The translations under genes were made by a program, and so were the position numbers. DNA of 64,000 nucleotides. It comes from Adineta steineri (Eukaryota > Rotifera > Eurotatoria > Adinetida > Adinetidae). Positions 36,401 to 49,149 of this stretch are shown piece by piece. A model generated the notes under the pieces. That model was not told the DNA's origin, made no database searches, and was given only the letters and a program-made list of their open reading frames with translations. The stretch covers positions 70,102-134,101 of the forward strand of contig CAJNOI010000209.1 of assembly GCA_905250115.1 (NCBI GenBank), in the 5' to 3' direction. Within the stretch, counting starts at the first letter, position 1, and each line of letters starts with the position of its first letter.

Positions 36401-39400
36401 TAAATTTGATGCTGGTAAATAATTTTGTGTAATTGGTGAATAAAATTTAACAACACCATGATTATATTGTTCACGTTTATCATCAGGTAAATCTCTCCAT
36501 GTTTGTACCATAATTGAACGTGCTTCATTAATATCTTTACTTTTTAATGAATTTGTTAATGTATTTAAATCAAAAAAACGTGAATAATTTATAAATGGTG
36601 TCATACGAATTTTTGTTTCATCACTTATTTTTAATCTTGTTGTATCATTCAAACTACTGTCATCATCAGCTAATTCACGAGTTTTTTTTCTCCATGCACG
36701 AATTTTTTTTAAATTTTTTATTATTGGTCGTTCTTTTGTTGAACCACACTTATCAACAATACGTGAATATTCATTTTCACGTAAGATTGATGATTGATTA
36801 GCAACAAGAAATGGATAATAAGCTTCTTTTAAATAAGTACATTTATCAACAGCTAAACCATCTTCACCATATTGAAATTGTATAACACTTCCATCACTAT
36901 CACGAACAGTTAAATCATAATTAACAACTAAACCTTCTAAATGTTTCATTAAACAACGTTGTAAATAACCAATACGTGCAGTTTTTACAGCTGTATCAAT
37001 AAGACCCTAATAAAAGATAAGTAATTTTTTAATAGAAAAAAAGAATATGTTGTTAGTTCATACTTCACGTCCAGCCATACAATGAAAAAAATATTCTTGT
37101 GGACGAATACCACTTAAAAAACTACCATCAACAAAACCTCCAGATCTTGGTGAATATTCATATGGACGAAATGATGGAAGAGTTCGACCACTTGGCATCA
37201 TTGGTGGACGTTTACCTTCTAATTCTTGTTGACCAAGTAAACATGACATTTGCATGGCATTTACAGTTGAACCTTAAACAAAATATCAGAAAATAAAAGG
37301 TTTATAAATGAAAGAGATCAATATAGAATTAAACTACTGATGTCGGTAACACTTATACTAGCATTGAATTGTTAATCATCTTTACTTAGATAAAGTGATT
37401 CAAATCGCACAGGACAACTTTTTCTTTGTGATCTTATACATCCAATGTGAAGGAATCATATAAAGCGCAAGTATATAGTTTGTTAGAAAGTCATGAATTG
37501 AATTCATCTAATCTAACATTTCGGAACTCGATTGGACATAATTGATTCGAATTCTTAAATCTTAAGTCTAAATCATATTGAGAGTACAGGATAAAACTTG
37601 TTCATAGTACACATTCATCCAGTTTTTTAATATAGATTCTACCTATTTGAATATAGAGGGAAATAGCGGAGGCTTCATGCATGAAGTCTTTCAAGAAAAC
37701 CGAAGTCTACATTTATTCTCGTCTTTTTATTCAACTTGTATCAAAATAATACAAAGGAATTAAATACCAAATAGATTAATTAATAATTCGTACCTTTAGC
37801 ACCCGATTGAATTAAAAACTGTAAATTATTTTCCGGGAAGTGTTTGAATAAATTTGACATACATTGTTTAATAATTTGATTTTGAAATTCATCAATTGAT
37901 GTTTTATAATTCGCATCCATTTCTTTTGATACACGTTCGTCAAATGATTTCGAACAAAATGCTTTAGCAAATTCATCCATAAGTACTTGTTCGTTAGAAT
38001 CGTCTGGCGTAGAAAATGTTTTTTGAAGAGCATTTCGACCTGCTTGAGCACGACATTCATTTATAAGTCGACGACGATATGATACACCAGGTGGAAGTAA
38101 AAGAACATCTGTAGAAGAAACAGTTTTTTCTTTTATCGATCAAAACAAAAGAGATTTGTTTTTACCTTCAATACCAAGTGTAAATCCACGATAATACTGT
38201 AGAAAAAGTGTAAATAATTTCGAAAATGCACTAACTAAATCAGCAGCACAACGTTTTCCATATAATTCATAATAACAATGAACAACTGAAGCAAGTGTTG
38301 CACCACAATGTGCTTTATCAATTAAACCAGATAGAAGATGACCTTGACGAATAATAACATCGGTATCAGCCATTAAATCTATATTTGTTGCACCTGGTTT
38401 CGATGGCCATGACTTTACGAAAATACATCAAAATTGTTTTTTTGAACTATTTCATATAAAAGTTCTTACTTTCATTGAAAGCTTAGATTTACTATCAAGA
38501 TTGAGCGGAGATTCTTTAGCTGGTTGAATATAGAGAAGAACTGTTGAAATAATCTGTTAAAAGAGAATTTTGTGAAAGAATTTTATTTAGAAAAAAATAT
38601 ATATACTTGTTTTCCACTCCATAATTGTTTTGGTTTGATAATACATGGTGGTAATAATTGAATTTTTCGACGAGAATTCGATCCAATAGAATTATATACA
38701 AGTTGTTGATAATCCGCTCTAGAAAAAAAAAATAAATAAAAATTCTCTAAGAAAATAATTCAAAACTATACTTCTCAAAAAATCGATCACGCATAGTTAA
38801 TGAAGTACCCGCAACTACATGATCTTGAATAAGACCTGTTAATGGTGTTCCATCTTTACTGACAAGAAAATGTTGATAAGTGATCACTATAGAAAAAAAT
38901 AATAATTTCAAGTGTCTATTCAATAAAAACCAAATTACTTAATTCAGCAGCTTCAGCTCGTGTTAATTCATTTTGTGGTAAATGAATATTCATTTCATCA
39001 CCATCAAAATCAGCATTATATGATTTACATTGAGCATAATGTAATCGTAAAGTTTTTTCACCAGGTAATACACGAGCCTATAAATAAATATTATAGTAAA
39101 AAAGAAGAAGAAAAGTAAAACTTCATTTACCATATGCGCTTGTATACTGGGTCGATGTAATGTTGGTTGACGATTTGCAAGAACATAATCACCATTTCGT
39201 AAATGTCGATAGACTTTTTTCGTAGACATTAAAGTTGTATTTCCATGTTGTTTTTCTCTTGTTAATAAAAGTTTTGCAACAGCAGTTCGTTGTGATAAAT
39301 TATTCGGTAATAAACGACGTATTGTCCCATCTTCAAGTTCAACAAAATTTGCTCTAAAATATTTATTTGTATTAGACATTATGTCTGAAAAAGAGTTTTC

Positions 39401-41256
39401 ATACCCAGGATGAACATCTGGTCCATTAAGAATTAATTGTCGTAATTCATGAACATTATGTGGTGTAACTAATTCTGGATATGTTAATTTTTTTGCAAAT
39501 ATTTCAGGTATTCCAACTTCATATATAGCAATAAATGGATCAGGTGATATAACTGATCGACCAGCGTAATTTACACGTTTACCCATCATATGCATACGAA
39601 ATAAACCTTCTTTTTTTTCAATAACCTTTTCAAAAAAACGAATTCAGCTTCTTCTATAAGACAAAAAACGAATCTGAACATACTTGTCGAATACCTTTAG
39701 CTACTCGACCACCACTTCGATTATCCAATGAACTATCAAATATGGAATTAACAGTAATTTGCATTTTAAGCCAAAGATTATTAAGTTTTTCTTCATTAGT
39801 TGCACCACGTAATGTATTAATTAACGATGATGAACGACTCTAAAAATTTTCAAGTATATGTCTATCGGTTAAAAAACAAAATCTTACATGAGTTGATGTT
39901 GGTATATCAGATGTTTGTTTATCTTTTAATAATAAAAGTTCTTTTATTAATTGATTATCTTGTATAATTGATGAATAACGAACTGTTTTAGGATTTTCAA
40001 ATTTTTGATCATTAAACGATAAAACCTTTAGAAATAAGAAAATGTTTTTTCTCTCTCTCTCTTAATAATTTTAACATACAGGACGAAATTTTGATGGAAG
40101 AACAGGTAAAACTTCAAAAAAGAATAGACTTATTGGATTATTATAAACATTTGTTATTGAATGATGTGGTGATGATCGTAAAGTAGCTAGATAAATTCCA
40201 AGAACTTCTTTTTCATTTGCCCAAATCTTTTCAAAATGTTTTAAAACATCTAATGGTGTTAAATACATTTGACCGGACATCATTTTTGTTACCAATTCTT
40301 CTTCAGTATTATCTATTACTTCATCATCGTCATCATCATCATCATCATCCATTTTTTTCTTTTGTCTAAAATTTGAAAATTTACTTTTTTTCTCAAATAA
40401 TTCATCATAATATTTACCGAACATTCGACATACGTTGTTGATAAGCTTTTATTTGTTTATTTGAAACTGCTTGAGAATAAAATAATTTTGTATGTGAATC
40501 AGCTCTCAATGAACGTGAAGGTGTATTACAATTAGGGCAAAATTTTTCTAAATAATTTTTTATTAAATTTTTTCGAGAAAAAAGAATAAAATTCCTTACT
40601 ATGACTTTTAAATGTTCGCGATTCAAAATCTTTAATAAGTTGTTGTCGTATAGCTAATAAATTTTTTGTTGTTGATTCTATTTTAGTTGATGATGGTGGA
40701 TTTAATTTCATATGTTCATTGATCTGTTCATAAAATGTATCTAAAGATTTTCTTTCTAATACCCACATTTTATAAATTGATTGTAAATTATCTATTTCAT
40801 TTGTTTGACCATGTTTTAAATAAAGCATTTGCATACTAAATAAATATTTTTCTGCATTTGAACATTGAATTGTATGACAATGTAGGCAACAACCACGTAA
40901 AACCTTCAAGAGAAAAAAAACCACTAGAGAGATAGGAAATTCTTTTTTTTCTAACTCACGTTCACAAGATTTCGAAAGAAAACAGGATTGTAAACAGGTA
41001 ATACAAGTGATATATGTCCGAGATGACCTGGACAAGCAACAAATCCTTGACCACATGTAAAACAACGATCATTTTTATCAAATGGTCCTAGTGCTAGATC
41101 ATATGGACCACCAGATACAGGTGCACCAAGACGATCAATTGCTTGTGATGATGTTAATTCTTTCACACTTAAACGACGAATTTCTTCTGATGTATAATTA
41201 CTGTATAGAAGACCACCTATAGTGGTATCTGATGGATAATAATTAATTGTATCCAT
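33434..41256 (-). CDS. POLR1A: RNA polymerase I largest subunit (RPA1/POLR1A)
   Basis: Nineteen exons, high to low: 40960-41256, 40600-40903, 40418-40547, 40080-40365, 39888-40025, 39684-39839, 39131-39625, 38939-39077, 38772-38886, 38607-38718, 38470-38553, 38166-38412, 37794-38108, 37074-37273, 36196-37006, 35144-35857, 34438-34592, 33815-34388, 33434-33537. The clamp zinc site is visible ([17 protein letters not shown]), as are [34 protein letters not shown] and the catalytic Mg-binding [10 protein letters not shown] (about 38990-39020). Also [26 protein letters not shown] and [15 protein letters not shown] of the trigger-loop/bridge region. A Pol I-typical acidic insert (Asp/Asn runs) lies in exon 16, and the tail ends [13 protein letters not shown]. 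Known: transcribes pre-rRNA in the nucleolus. Starts 548 bp from ARID2 on the other strand. Introns 13, 15, 16 and 18 are enlarged; intron 18 carries a hAT-like insertion. Frame intact throughout. Confidence 0.96.
33588..33734. mobile_element. 147-bp hAT-like non-autonomous element in POLR1A intron 18
   Basis: Begins CAGTGGTTTATC and ends GATAAAACACTG (12-bp ends, 11 matching). It is flanked on both sides by the same 8 bp, GCTTAAAA (33580-33587 and 33735-33742), the target-duplication length of hAT transposons; the CAGTG ends also suit that superfamily. The core has long G and C runs (a C run of about 20), very unlike the host DNA. No coding capacity. Confidence 0.85.
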
Positions 41257-41804
41257 CTAGTTTTGGATTTGGAAAAGAAATGAAATACGAAAAAGCCAAA
41301 AAATTCATAGGATCAATCTGTAATATGAATGGTTAATCAGGGAAAACCGATTAGAAAATGTGTTCAAGTTCGTTTTATTATTAACTAAATAAAAATAAGT
41401 AAAATATAAGAAATATTTCATATTTATTGAAAAAAATAGTAAGATAAAAGTCTTTGAGTAGTATGAAAGAGGACGCTACATGACATACTATAATATTTCG
41501 TAATTCATCAAGAAAAATCTACAAAATTTCGGTAAACACCAACTACTGCTGCCATCTGTTGCTATTCACATTCATTCATTTTCTAGAATTTATTTTATTT
41601 TTCATCGAAAAAAAATCTTTTCAAAGAAGATATTTTCTTATTTTAATAAAAAAACATCAATAGTGGTTTCTAGTCTTATGTTTTTATTGGTTAAATCTAA
41701 TCGCCATTCTCACATTGAACTAACGTCAAATCAAGTTTATTCAATTTAGTTGTGTTGTGTTTTGTTGTTGTTTCGCTTTTTAAAAGTTAGATTCAACAAG
41801 AATA
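41257..41804. promoter_or_regulatory. Divergent promoter region of POLR1A (-) and ARID2 (+)
   Basis: 548 bp between start codons. A GTTGTGTTGTGTTTTGTTGTTG tract (rich in GTT) lies about 35-55 bp before the ARID2 start and is probably 5' UTR. No TATA box stands out against the AT-rich background. Confidence 0.45.
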
Positions 41805-44800
41805 ATGACAACATTACCACCAATTCAACCACGTCCAATTCTATGTAAAACACCAACAACAAATAATAGTCAATCATCATCATCATCATCAGTTTTTCTT
41901 ATTCATTCATCATCTACTCAACCTTCAAATGTTATCAATACAAATTTTTATTCAACAAATAATGATCAAACAAATAATAATAATAACAATACATCACAAA
42001 TTCTTCCTCCTCCTTCTTCTATGCCTTCAACACCATTATCTTCCTATGAAGAATTTGTCAAACGTCTACGTGAATTTCATCGATGTCGTCAGTATGTATC
42101 ATTCAATATAAATCAAAGACAATCTATTTCTCTTCTTTCTAGAACAACATTTCGTTATTTACCAACAATTGCTGGACAAGTTGTTGATTTACAAGCATTA
42201 TATACAACAGTTGTTGGTCATGGCGGTTGGGATAAAGTAAATGATCGACAATTATGGTCAATAGTTGCGAATAATTTTGGTATTGATTCAACATGCCTTA
42301 ATGGTACACAAGCATTAAAGAATATCTATATTAGGTATGAAGAGTAATCAAATGCTTATAATCTATTACATACAGCGATTGTAAAAAATCTTATTATTGA
42401 GTGAAAAAGCACTTAACCTTCAAGCACTTTTTTGTCTGATAGTCTAAATATGTATAGAGCATCATTATCGATAGATTTAAGTTAAAAAGCATGTTTTGTT
42501 TTTATATTTAAGTGAATTTGTCACTGTTTTATTCAATTTACTGCGAGACAGATAAATTTTCAACTCAAGATAAAATAGATCTTGACCTTCTCGTTCGTCT
42601 TTACGAAGGCTGATCGTTCTCTGATCGGCCCTTGCGATCAGGGTTCTATTTCTAATGAATTCAAGTTTTCGATTAGGAATATATATAACTAGGAGTAGGA
42701 CAGTTCGTAGTTCCAAGTTCGGATGAACTGATCAAAAGAACTATTAAGCAGTTCCCAAGAACGGAACTAATATGGAACTGTCCTACCCCTATATATAACA
42801 TCGACTAATATCAATAAACTCTTTGAAAATCTATAAAATTGTTATCCATCCATATTCATACTTCTCTCCGACTCTGATCTGAGATACTTTGCTACCCTTG
42901 TGAAATATCTTAGAATTCATGTGACTACTAAAACATCGTAAATGTAATATATTATCCGCTGAAATAGATTACATTGTCATACAATTATATTCATTAGCTT
43001 CGATAATGATCATCTCGGGAATTGTCAAAGAGTACTATTCATTCTACTTCTATATAATGTTTTTCAAAATCAGTCGGACGTATTACATAGATCTAATTTC
43101 ATTAAAATAATAACTTTTTTTGTCTCATAGATATTTATATGCATTTGAGAAAATTAGTAATGGTGAAAGTATTGATTCACGTGATGATGATGATGAAGAT
43201 GCTAAACGACGTAATGTATCACACTTACAACGTGTACCACAATCGTATAATCAAACTCAACATATTGTTTCCGGTATATGAGAACGCTTTTTTTTAAATA
43301 TTTATTAATAATTTTTTTGTATTAGATTCCTTACGTGCTCAATACGGACTTTTCCGTGATTTTGTTAATCGAAATGAATATGAAAAAATCGAATTAGCAT
43401 TATTATGTGGTTTTCCAAATGAATTAACATTTACATTAAATACACTTTTATTATTATCATCAACAACTAATAATTCTATAACATTTCAATTATATAAATG
43501 TCCACGTTTATTAGATATTTTACTTCGTCATATTGGTTTATTTTTATCAAATGATCCAACAATACATGATCATCATTTAAAAAGTTTATATGATAATATA
43601 TGGTCAAAACATATCAATTATCAAATGGAACAATTTTGGTTGGAATATTGTTCATCAGATATTCTTAAACAATTATTAAATATTGAAAAGAAATCAAATT
43701 TAAAATCATCTTTATATAATAATTTTAATCTTAATTCAAATGAAAATCAACAACAACAAGAACTTCGTATTGAACAAATTTTAATGATTATACGAAATTT
43801 TTCATTTGATCGTTCAAATGCTATTTATTTACTTGATACAATACGTCCATCATCATCAATAACATATATTTTTTTATTATTAATATCATATTGTGAAAAA
43901 AAAATTGAATTACAAAAATATGCATATGATATATGGACAAATTTAGCATCATATATGCATTTACGTTCCGTAGGTAATGATGAAGGACATTTTATTCGAC
44001 AATTATTAAGTTTTATGTTAAATGGTGATGACGATGATAAACAACAAGATCGTTTAAAAATTATTCGTGCGTTAGAAATTATTGCTAATTTAGCTCATGC
44101 TGGAAATGATAATGAAATATATTTAATTGATTTTATTGACGTTATTATTCAAAGACTTATTCATGTATCAGATATACTTATATTGGTACATACATTAGAA
44201 TGTTTATATCAATTATCAGAACTAGGTAAATTTTTATATATTAGATTAACCCTACGTGGTTATCGTGGAGTCCACGTGGATCCATTTCACAGTCTTTTAT
44301 TCGATACTACATCAAAAGCTCTCGCTTGGGACCAATATCGTTATCTAGTCCTATGTTGGTCTATATCATCCTTATTAGAAATCACGGATAAGTCTAGTAG
44401 ATAAACAACGCAGCTGTGAGTTCGGCTGGATCCTACGACAACTTTATTGTTATCAGCATAAGTTTCGTCTTGTTAAAGCTGGCGTCTGTTGATTTACAGT
44501 ATCTCAGGGATGTGGTTGACTGTGTTTCCTTTATACACCCACGCATCCTGGTTTTGTAATTTTCGATAGGTGGATCCAGACGGACCCTACGACAACTACA
44601 AAGGCTTAATGCAAGAATGTCTTGATTTTCGAAACTAATACATTTTTATAGACTAGATGTGAGTAATCATAAATGTAAGACCGACAAATCTATGATCTCT
44701 TAAAACTAATTGATGAATATAAAAGTACCATATTTCTTGGCAATAATTCTTACGTCCGATTAGTTATTTTCATTTTCGATTTAATTAATTCGTAGCGATA

Positions 44801-46837
44801 AACTGTTTATTGTATTGATTTGTTCGATATAAATATATTTATTCGTAGGTGAGCAATCGTGCAATGCGATATTAAAAGTGCAGTCATCAACACCGATAAT
44901 AACAACATTAATTGATTTATTGACAATTGAAGCCAGAAGTTTTTCATCTCAAACAATAAAAACAATAAAAATTGTTGAAATGTCAACAGGTCCAGTACTT
45001 CTTCCGTCTTATCATCAACCGCCTTCAATACAACAGACATTAAATGCTCCACAATCTGTTGTTGTAATCTCAACAGGTCAACAACAACAACCGCAGCCGC
45101 AACTACAACAACAACAACAGACATATGCTATTGAAAATACAGAAATAAATAAAAGTTATTATAGTAATAATAATAAACTTATTATACAGCAACATTCAAA
45201 ACCAATAACAGTAGCGAATGTTATTACATCAGGAAATCTTTTAGCAGTTGCAACACCATCTACACAAAATCTATCAACAACACCAATCATTGTTGCAAAT
45301 ACAAATGCACAATCGAATCAAATTTTAGATAAAAAACGAAAACATGACTGTAAATATTTGAAGTAGTTTTTAGTTATAAAATCCAAATCTATTTTTTAGC
45401 TATTTCGGAAACAATTGCTGCTGTTGTTAATGGTACATCATCATCTCCCTCACCATCATCAACTCCACCACCGCCAAAACGTGCACGTCCTTCTCGTCCA
45501 CGTACTACTCCAACAAAAAATGCCGTTATTATCGCACCGACACCACCACCAGTAACACCATCACGAATTATGCCATCATTATCTATTGAAGATGATACAA
45601 GTAGTATGGAAAGTAATAGTACAAGTAACAGTATTCATTCAACTATGGCTGATTTACTTGATCGATGTTCATCACCACCACCACCACCATCATCATTAAT
45701 AAAAAATTCATTCGAAGATGATATTCGTTTGTGTCTAAACGATCTATGTCATCGAGTTGCTTTAAGTCTAGATGAATCATTACCATCAACATCAATAATC
45801 TATAATTCAATTCCATCACCGGTATTTAAACGTAAAATCGATGAACAATCATTATTAAATAAACGAACAACAAAACCAATTACTCCTGTTGAAGAACAAA
45901 CACCAAAGAAAAAACGTAATCGACCATCAGCAAAAAAATCTTTAATAGAAGTTGCAACATCAACACCTAAAAAAGAAGAACCAATTGAACATGAAATACA
46001 AGATATTAAACCAAATATTTCAACAATTAATTCATCGGATTATATTTGTGAATGGGATAATTGTCGAAAGTAAGAAAAAATATTAAAATTATCAAAAGAA
46101 ACTTATTAATTTATTATTTAATTAGATCTTTTCCAACAGCTCGTTCTGTTTTTCATCATGCATGTTCAGCTCATATTAAATATTCACCTGAATATGTTTG
46201 TCTATGGAATGGATGTGATCGAATTAAACGACAAAAATGGGCATTAATTAGTCATATTCAAGTATAATTTCTAATATATTTTGATTGTTTTATTCATCTA
46301 TTTATTTAGGAACGTCATTGTTCGGAAATTGCTTTTCGACAAGCTAAACAAAAACTAACTAATCCCATTCTTCCGACAAATTCTAATACCGCCACTATAT
46401 CAACGACAAGTAATGGTCCAACAGCAACCACAACAACAGCAACAGGTACAGTTGGATATGCACCTGATGCTGCTTGGCTTGCTGTTCGACGTCACATGCA
46501 AATAAGTTCATTTGATGATTTATTAGTATGTTTTTTTCGATTCTATTTAAAATTTTATTAAAATAAGTATGTATAAATCTATAATAGATTAAAACTAAAG
46601 AAGGACCATTAACAAAAAGTATTCGACTTACAGCTGCACTTATTTTACGTAATATTGCTCGACATTCATCGATTGGAAAACAGTAAATTTTAATAATTAA
46701 TTATAATCATTGAATTTATGTTTTTATTTTATTTTAGAAATCTCCGTCAATATGAACAACATCTTGCAAATTTAGCTCTTGAATCATCTGAAGCATCGAC
46801 TATACTTAGTTCCTGTTTATTTGAACTTTATAATTGA
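41805..46837 (+). CDS. ARID2: ARID2-like PBAF subunit without an RFX domain
   Basis: Ten exons: 41805-42091, 42143-42334, 43131-43273, 43326-44225, 44849-45349, 45400-46069, 46126-46261, 46310-46525, 46588-46682, 46738-46837. Order: Ser/Asn-rich start; ARID (YEEFVKRLREFHRCRQ spliced to TTFRYLPTIAG, GHGGWDKVNDRQLW); armadillo-like helical region (RIEQILMIIRNFSFDRSNA, HTLECLYQLSELG); Gln/Ser/Pro-rich disordered middle; C2H2-type pair (CEWDNCRKSF..HH, CLWNGCDRIKRQKW..H); and the ARID2-specific C-terminus (KEGPLTKSIRLTAALILRNI, ESSEASTILSSCLFELYN). Known: DNA-binding subunit of PBAF chromatin remodelling complexes. The RFX-type winged helix that lies after the armadillo region in vertebrate ARID2 is not present in the assembled exons. 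Intron 1 (42092-42142, 51 bp) is stop-free and in frame, but removing it restores the ARID. Introns 2 (796 bp) and 4 (623 bp) are enlarged; intron 2 carries a MITE. Confidence 0.92.
42690..42791. mobile_element. 102-bp hAT-like MITE, copy 1 (ARID2 intron 2)
   Basis: Ends TAGGAGTAGGACAGTTC and GAACTGTCCTACCCCTA are inverted repeats. Flanked by the perfect 8-bp duplication TATATAAC (42682-42689 and 42792-42799). The internal part is also partly palindromic (GTTCCAAGTTC.. and ..GAACGGAAC). A second copy of the same length is at 47364-47465. Confidence 0.9.
44226..44848. other. Enlarged ARID2 intron 4 with internal repeats
   Basis: 623 bp, less AT-rich than typical introns here. GGATCCTACGACAACT (about 44429) and GGACCCTACGACAACTACA (about 44582) are near-identical direct repeats, and CCACGTGGATCC occurs near 44273. 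Probably an old insertion. An RFX-type domain was looked for here and not found in any frame. Confidence 0.5.
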
Positions 46838-48108
46838 TGTTTTTGTTTTGTGCTAAATATATATATTCTATCTTTGTTCTTCAATGTAAATGCATTGTGT
46901 GCATATATATATAAATGTAACGGTCGTTTTCTTTATGTGAATGTGTTCTGGTTTGTTTTCTTTTTTGTACTATTTTTCTATTTGTCTTGAATAACATGAA
47001 ACTATAAAACATATCGACAACATTTTCAAAATAATGTTATGATTATAAAAAAAAAGAAAAGAAAACAATTCATTTGCGTTTATTCATTATTGTTTTGGTC
47101 TCATATGTAATTATGATTTCACCGTTCTTAGTCAAGAATAAACATACTTTTTGTTAAACTTTCTATTTAAAAAATGAATGTAAAGAATATCGTTTAACAT
47201 AATATACGGTGATATCAAGTAATCCGGAGAGTAAAAATCGGGAAAAGAAACAAATCATCTCGAAAGATTTTGCCGTGTGGGTGATAACGTCGGTGTGAAA
47301 CACAAGTACTCCGTACCTATACACCCACGGATAGATTCACTCACACCCATCCACATCTTGAACTAGGGGTAGGACAGTTCACAGTTCCAAGTTCAGATGA
47401 ACTGGTCAAAAGAACTATTACACAGTTCCTGAGAACGGAACTAATATGAAACTGTCCTACCCCTACCTTGAACATCCACAGCTACAACAACGATCGTGTC
47501 GAGCTTCTCGAAGGATTCTCACTTCTGGTGGCTTCAAAGAAATGACTTCATCAGATTATCTATAGTATTTATACATCTTTTACTTGTTATGTCTTCTATC
47601 ATTAATAAACTTCGAGTAAAGTTTTTCTAGATTTTTCTTTTCTGGATTACTTGATATACTAGAACATACGATTCGAGATAAAGACTAGATGAAGTCTACA
47701 TGTAATTTACCGACTTCATTGTAAAATGATACTACAAAATAATTAATATTTATAATATTGTAGAAACACCTTGAAAAGCCGGCTCAAATTCAATGATTAT
47801 GAACTTAAAAAATTGCGTTAATGGTTGGATAATTTCTTTGTTCTATTTTATCTATTAAATGTGTCTTAGATTGAACTATATATTAAATAATGATATAATA
47901 CTGAAAAAGTTCATTATGTTTAAATATAAATGATTTTTCACGCATTAGTTGTTTTTATCAGGATAAAGAAGTGTGAATGTCAATAGTTTGATGCATGAAT
48001 TATTTATAAATATAGTAGAGGATAAAATTTAATTAATATTATGCGTCGTAGAGTATTAGATTATATAAATAAGAAAAGATACTTGTAAAATAAGCATTCT
48101 GTTTTTAT
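46838..48108. other. Intergenic, ARID2 to rhodopsin-type GPCR
   Basis: Begins with the ARID2 3' UTR. It holds the second copy of the 102-bp MITE and, just before it, GTGTGGGTG (about 47274) and several CACCCA motifs (47325-47350). No gene seen. Confidence 0.6.
47364..47465. mobile_element. 102-bp hAT-like MITE, copy 2
   Basis: Same length and order as copy 1 with perfect TAGGGGTAGGACAGTTC type ends and about 90 percent identity by eye. Flanked by TCTTGAAC (47356-47363) and CCTTGAAC (47466-47473), an 8-bp duplication with one difference. Confidence 0.9.
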
Positions 48109-49149
48109 ATGTCATCTATTACAGACGTAGTAGCTGTAACTCAGCTTATTCTCTCTCGTTATATACTTCCCATATGTTTGATACTAGGTATATTTGGTAA
48201 TATATGTAATATTTGTATATTTATACAAAAAAAACTTCGATCGAAACCATGCGCTATTTATTTTATTGCTGCATCTTTTATTAATTTATTAATTATTATC
48301 TTTGGAATTATTCCAACTATAGTTGCATCATATATAATTGATCCTATACTTTATTTATCATGGGCATGTAAACTAAAATTATATGGATTACATTCACTTT
48401 TAATGATGTCTCGTTCATATATTGTTTTAGCTTGTATTGATCAATATATTTTTTGTTCATCAGATATTCATGTACGATTATTTAGTCGTCGTCAAATAGC
48501 ATTAAAACTAATTTGTATAGTACCCGTTATATGGATTCTTATACCGCTTCATATATTAATTTTTGTTGATGTACATATACCTTATGTTCGATGTGGCCCA
48601 TCGAATGCGTATGGTCTTATCTATAGTATATATTCATTTGTTTTTACTTCGTTACCACTTATTCTGATGGTTCTATTTTCATTATTAACATTTTATAATA
48701 TACGACGAATAAGTCGACGAATTTTACCAATTTTTAATAACCGACGATCTGTTGACGGTATACGATTTCGAAGGTATGATTATCAAATAATGCGTATGCT
48801 TATTTGCCAAGTAATTGTTTATTTTATTTCTACTATTCTTCATCCAACAAATACATTATATAGATCATTAACGATCATTTCAAAAGATAGTCCAGTAAAA
48901 AGTTCATCCCGTCAAGCTATTGAAGACTTTATTACTTATCTTACATGGAGCTTTTTAATCTATCTTAATTCATGTTCAGCATTCTATATTAATTTTTGTG
49001 TATCTCAAGTATTTCGATCACGTTTTTATCGTTTGATAAATTATCTATTGAGTTGGTTACGATATGATCAAGAAGGACAAAGGCTATTTGTTCAAAATAA
49101 TAGACGTATATCCGTAGAAATGAGATCATTACAAAGACAACAATATTGA
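48109..49149 (+). CDS. Rhodopsin-class (7TM) orphan GPCR, single exon
   Basis: 346 residues with seven hydrophobic segments: TM1 around 14-36 (with the GN pair in GIFGNICNI), TM2 48-74, TM3 86-110, TM4 131-155, TM5 170-195, TM6 226-245, TM7 280-300. TM3 Cys is at CKLKLYG and its loop partner is probably YVRCGPS. The usual DRY after TM3 is replaced by DQYIF, and the NPxxY of TM7 by NSCSAFY. A short C-terminal tail is basic. No intron, in contrast to all large genes nearby. The layout resembles the many peptide-receptor-like orphan GPCRs of rotifers and other spiralians. Ligand unknown. Confidence 0.8.
   Translation: MSSITDVVAVTQLILSRYILPICLILGIFGNICNICIFIQKKLRSKPCAIYFIAASFINLLIIIFGIIPTIVASYIIDPILYLSWACKLKLYGLHSLLMMSRSYIVLACIDQYIFCSSDIHVRLFSRRQIALKLICIVPVIWILIPLHILIFVDVHIPYVRCGPSNAYGLIYSIYSFVFTSLPLILMVLFSLLTFYNIRRISRRILPIFNNRRSVDGIRFRRYDYQIMRMLICQVIVYFISTILHPTNTLYRSLTIISKDSPVKSSSRQAIEDFITYLTWSFLIYLNSCSAFYINFCVSQVFRSRFYRLINYLLSWLRYDQEGQRLFVQNNRRISVEMRSLQRQQY

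Noticed and set aside
44807-45124. Minus-strand frame rich in Val
   Set aside because: Antisense of the Gln/Asn-rich ARID2 exon; valine runs are the complement of CAA repeats.
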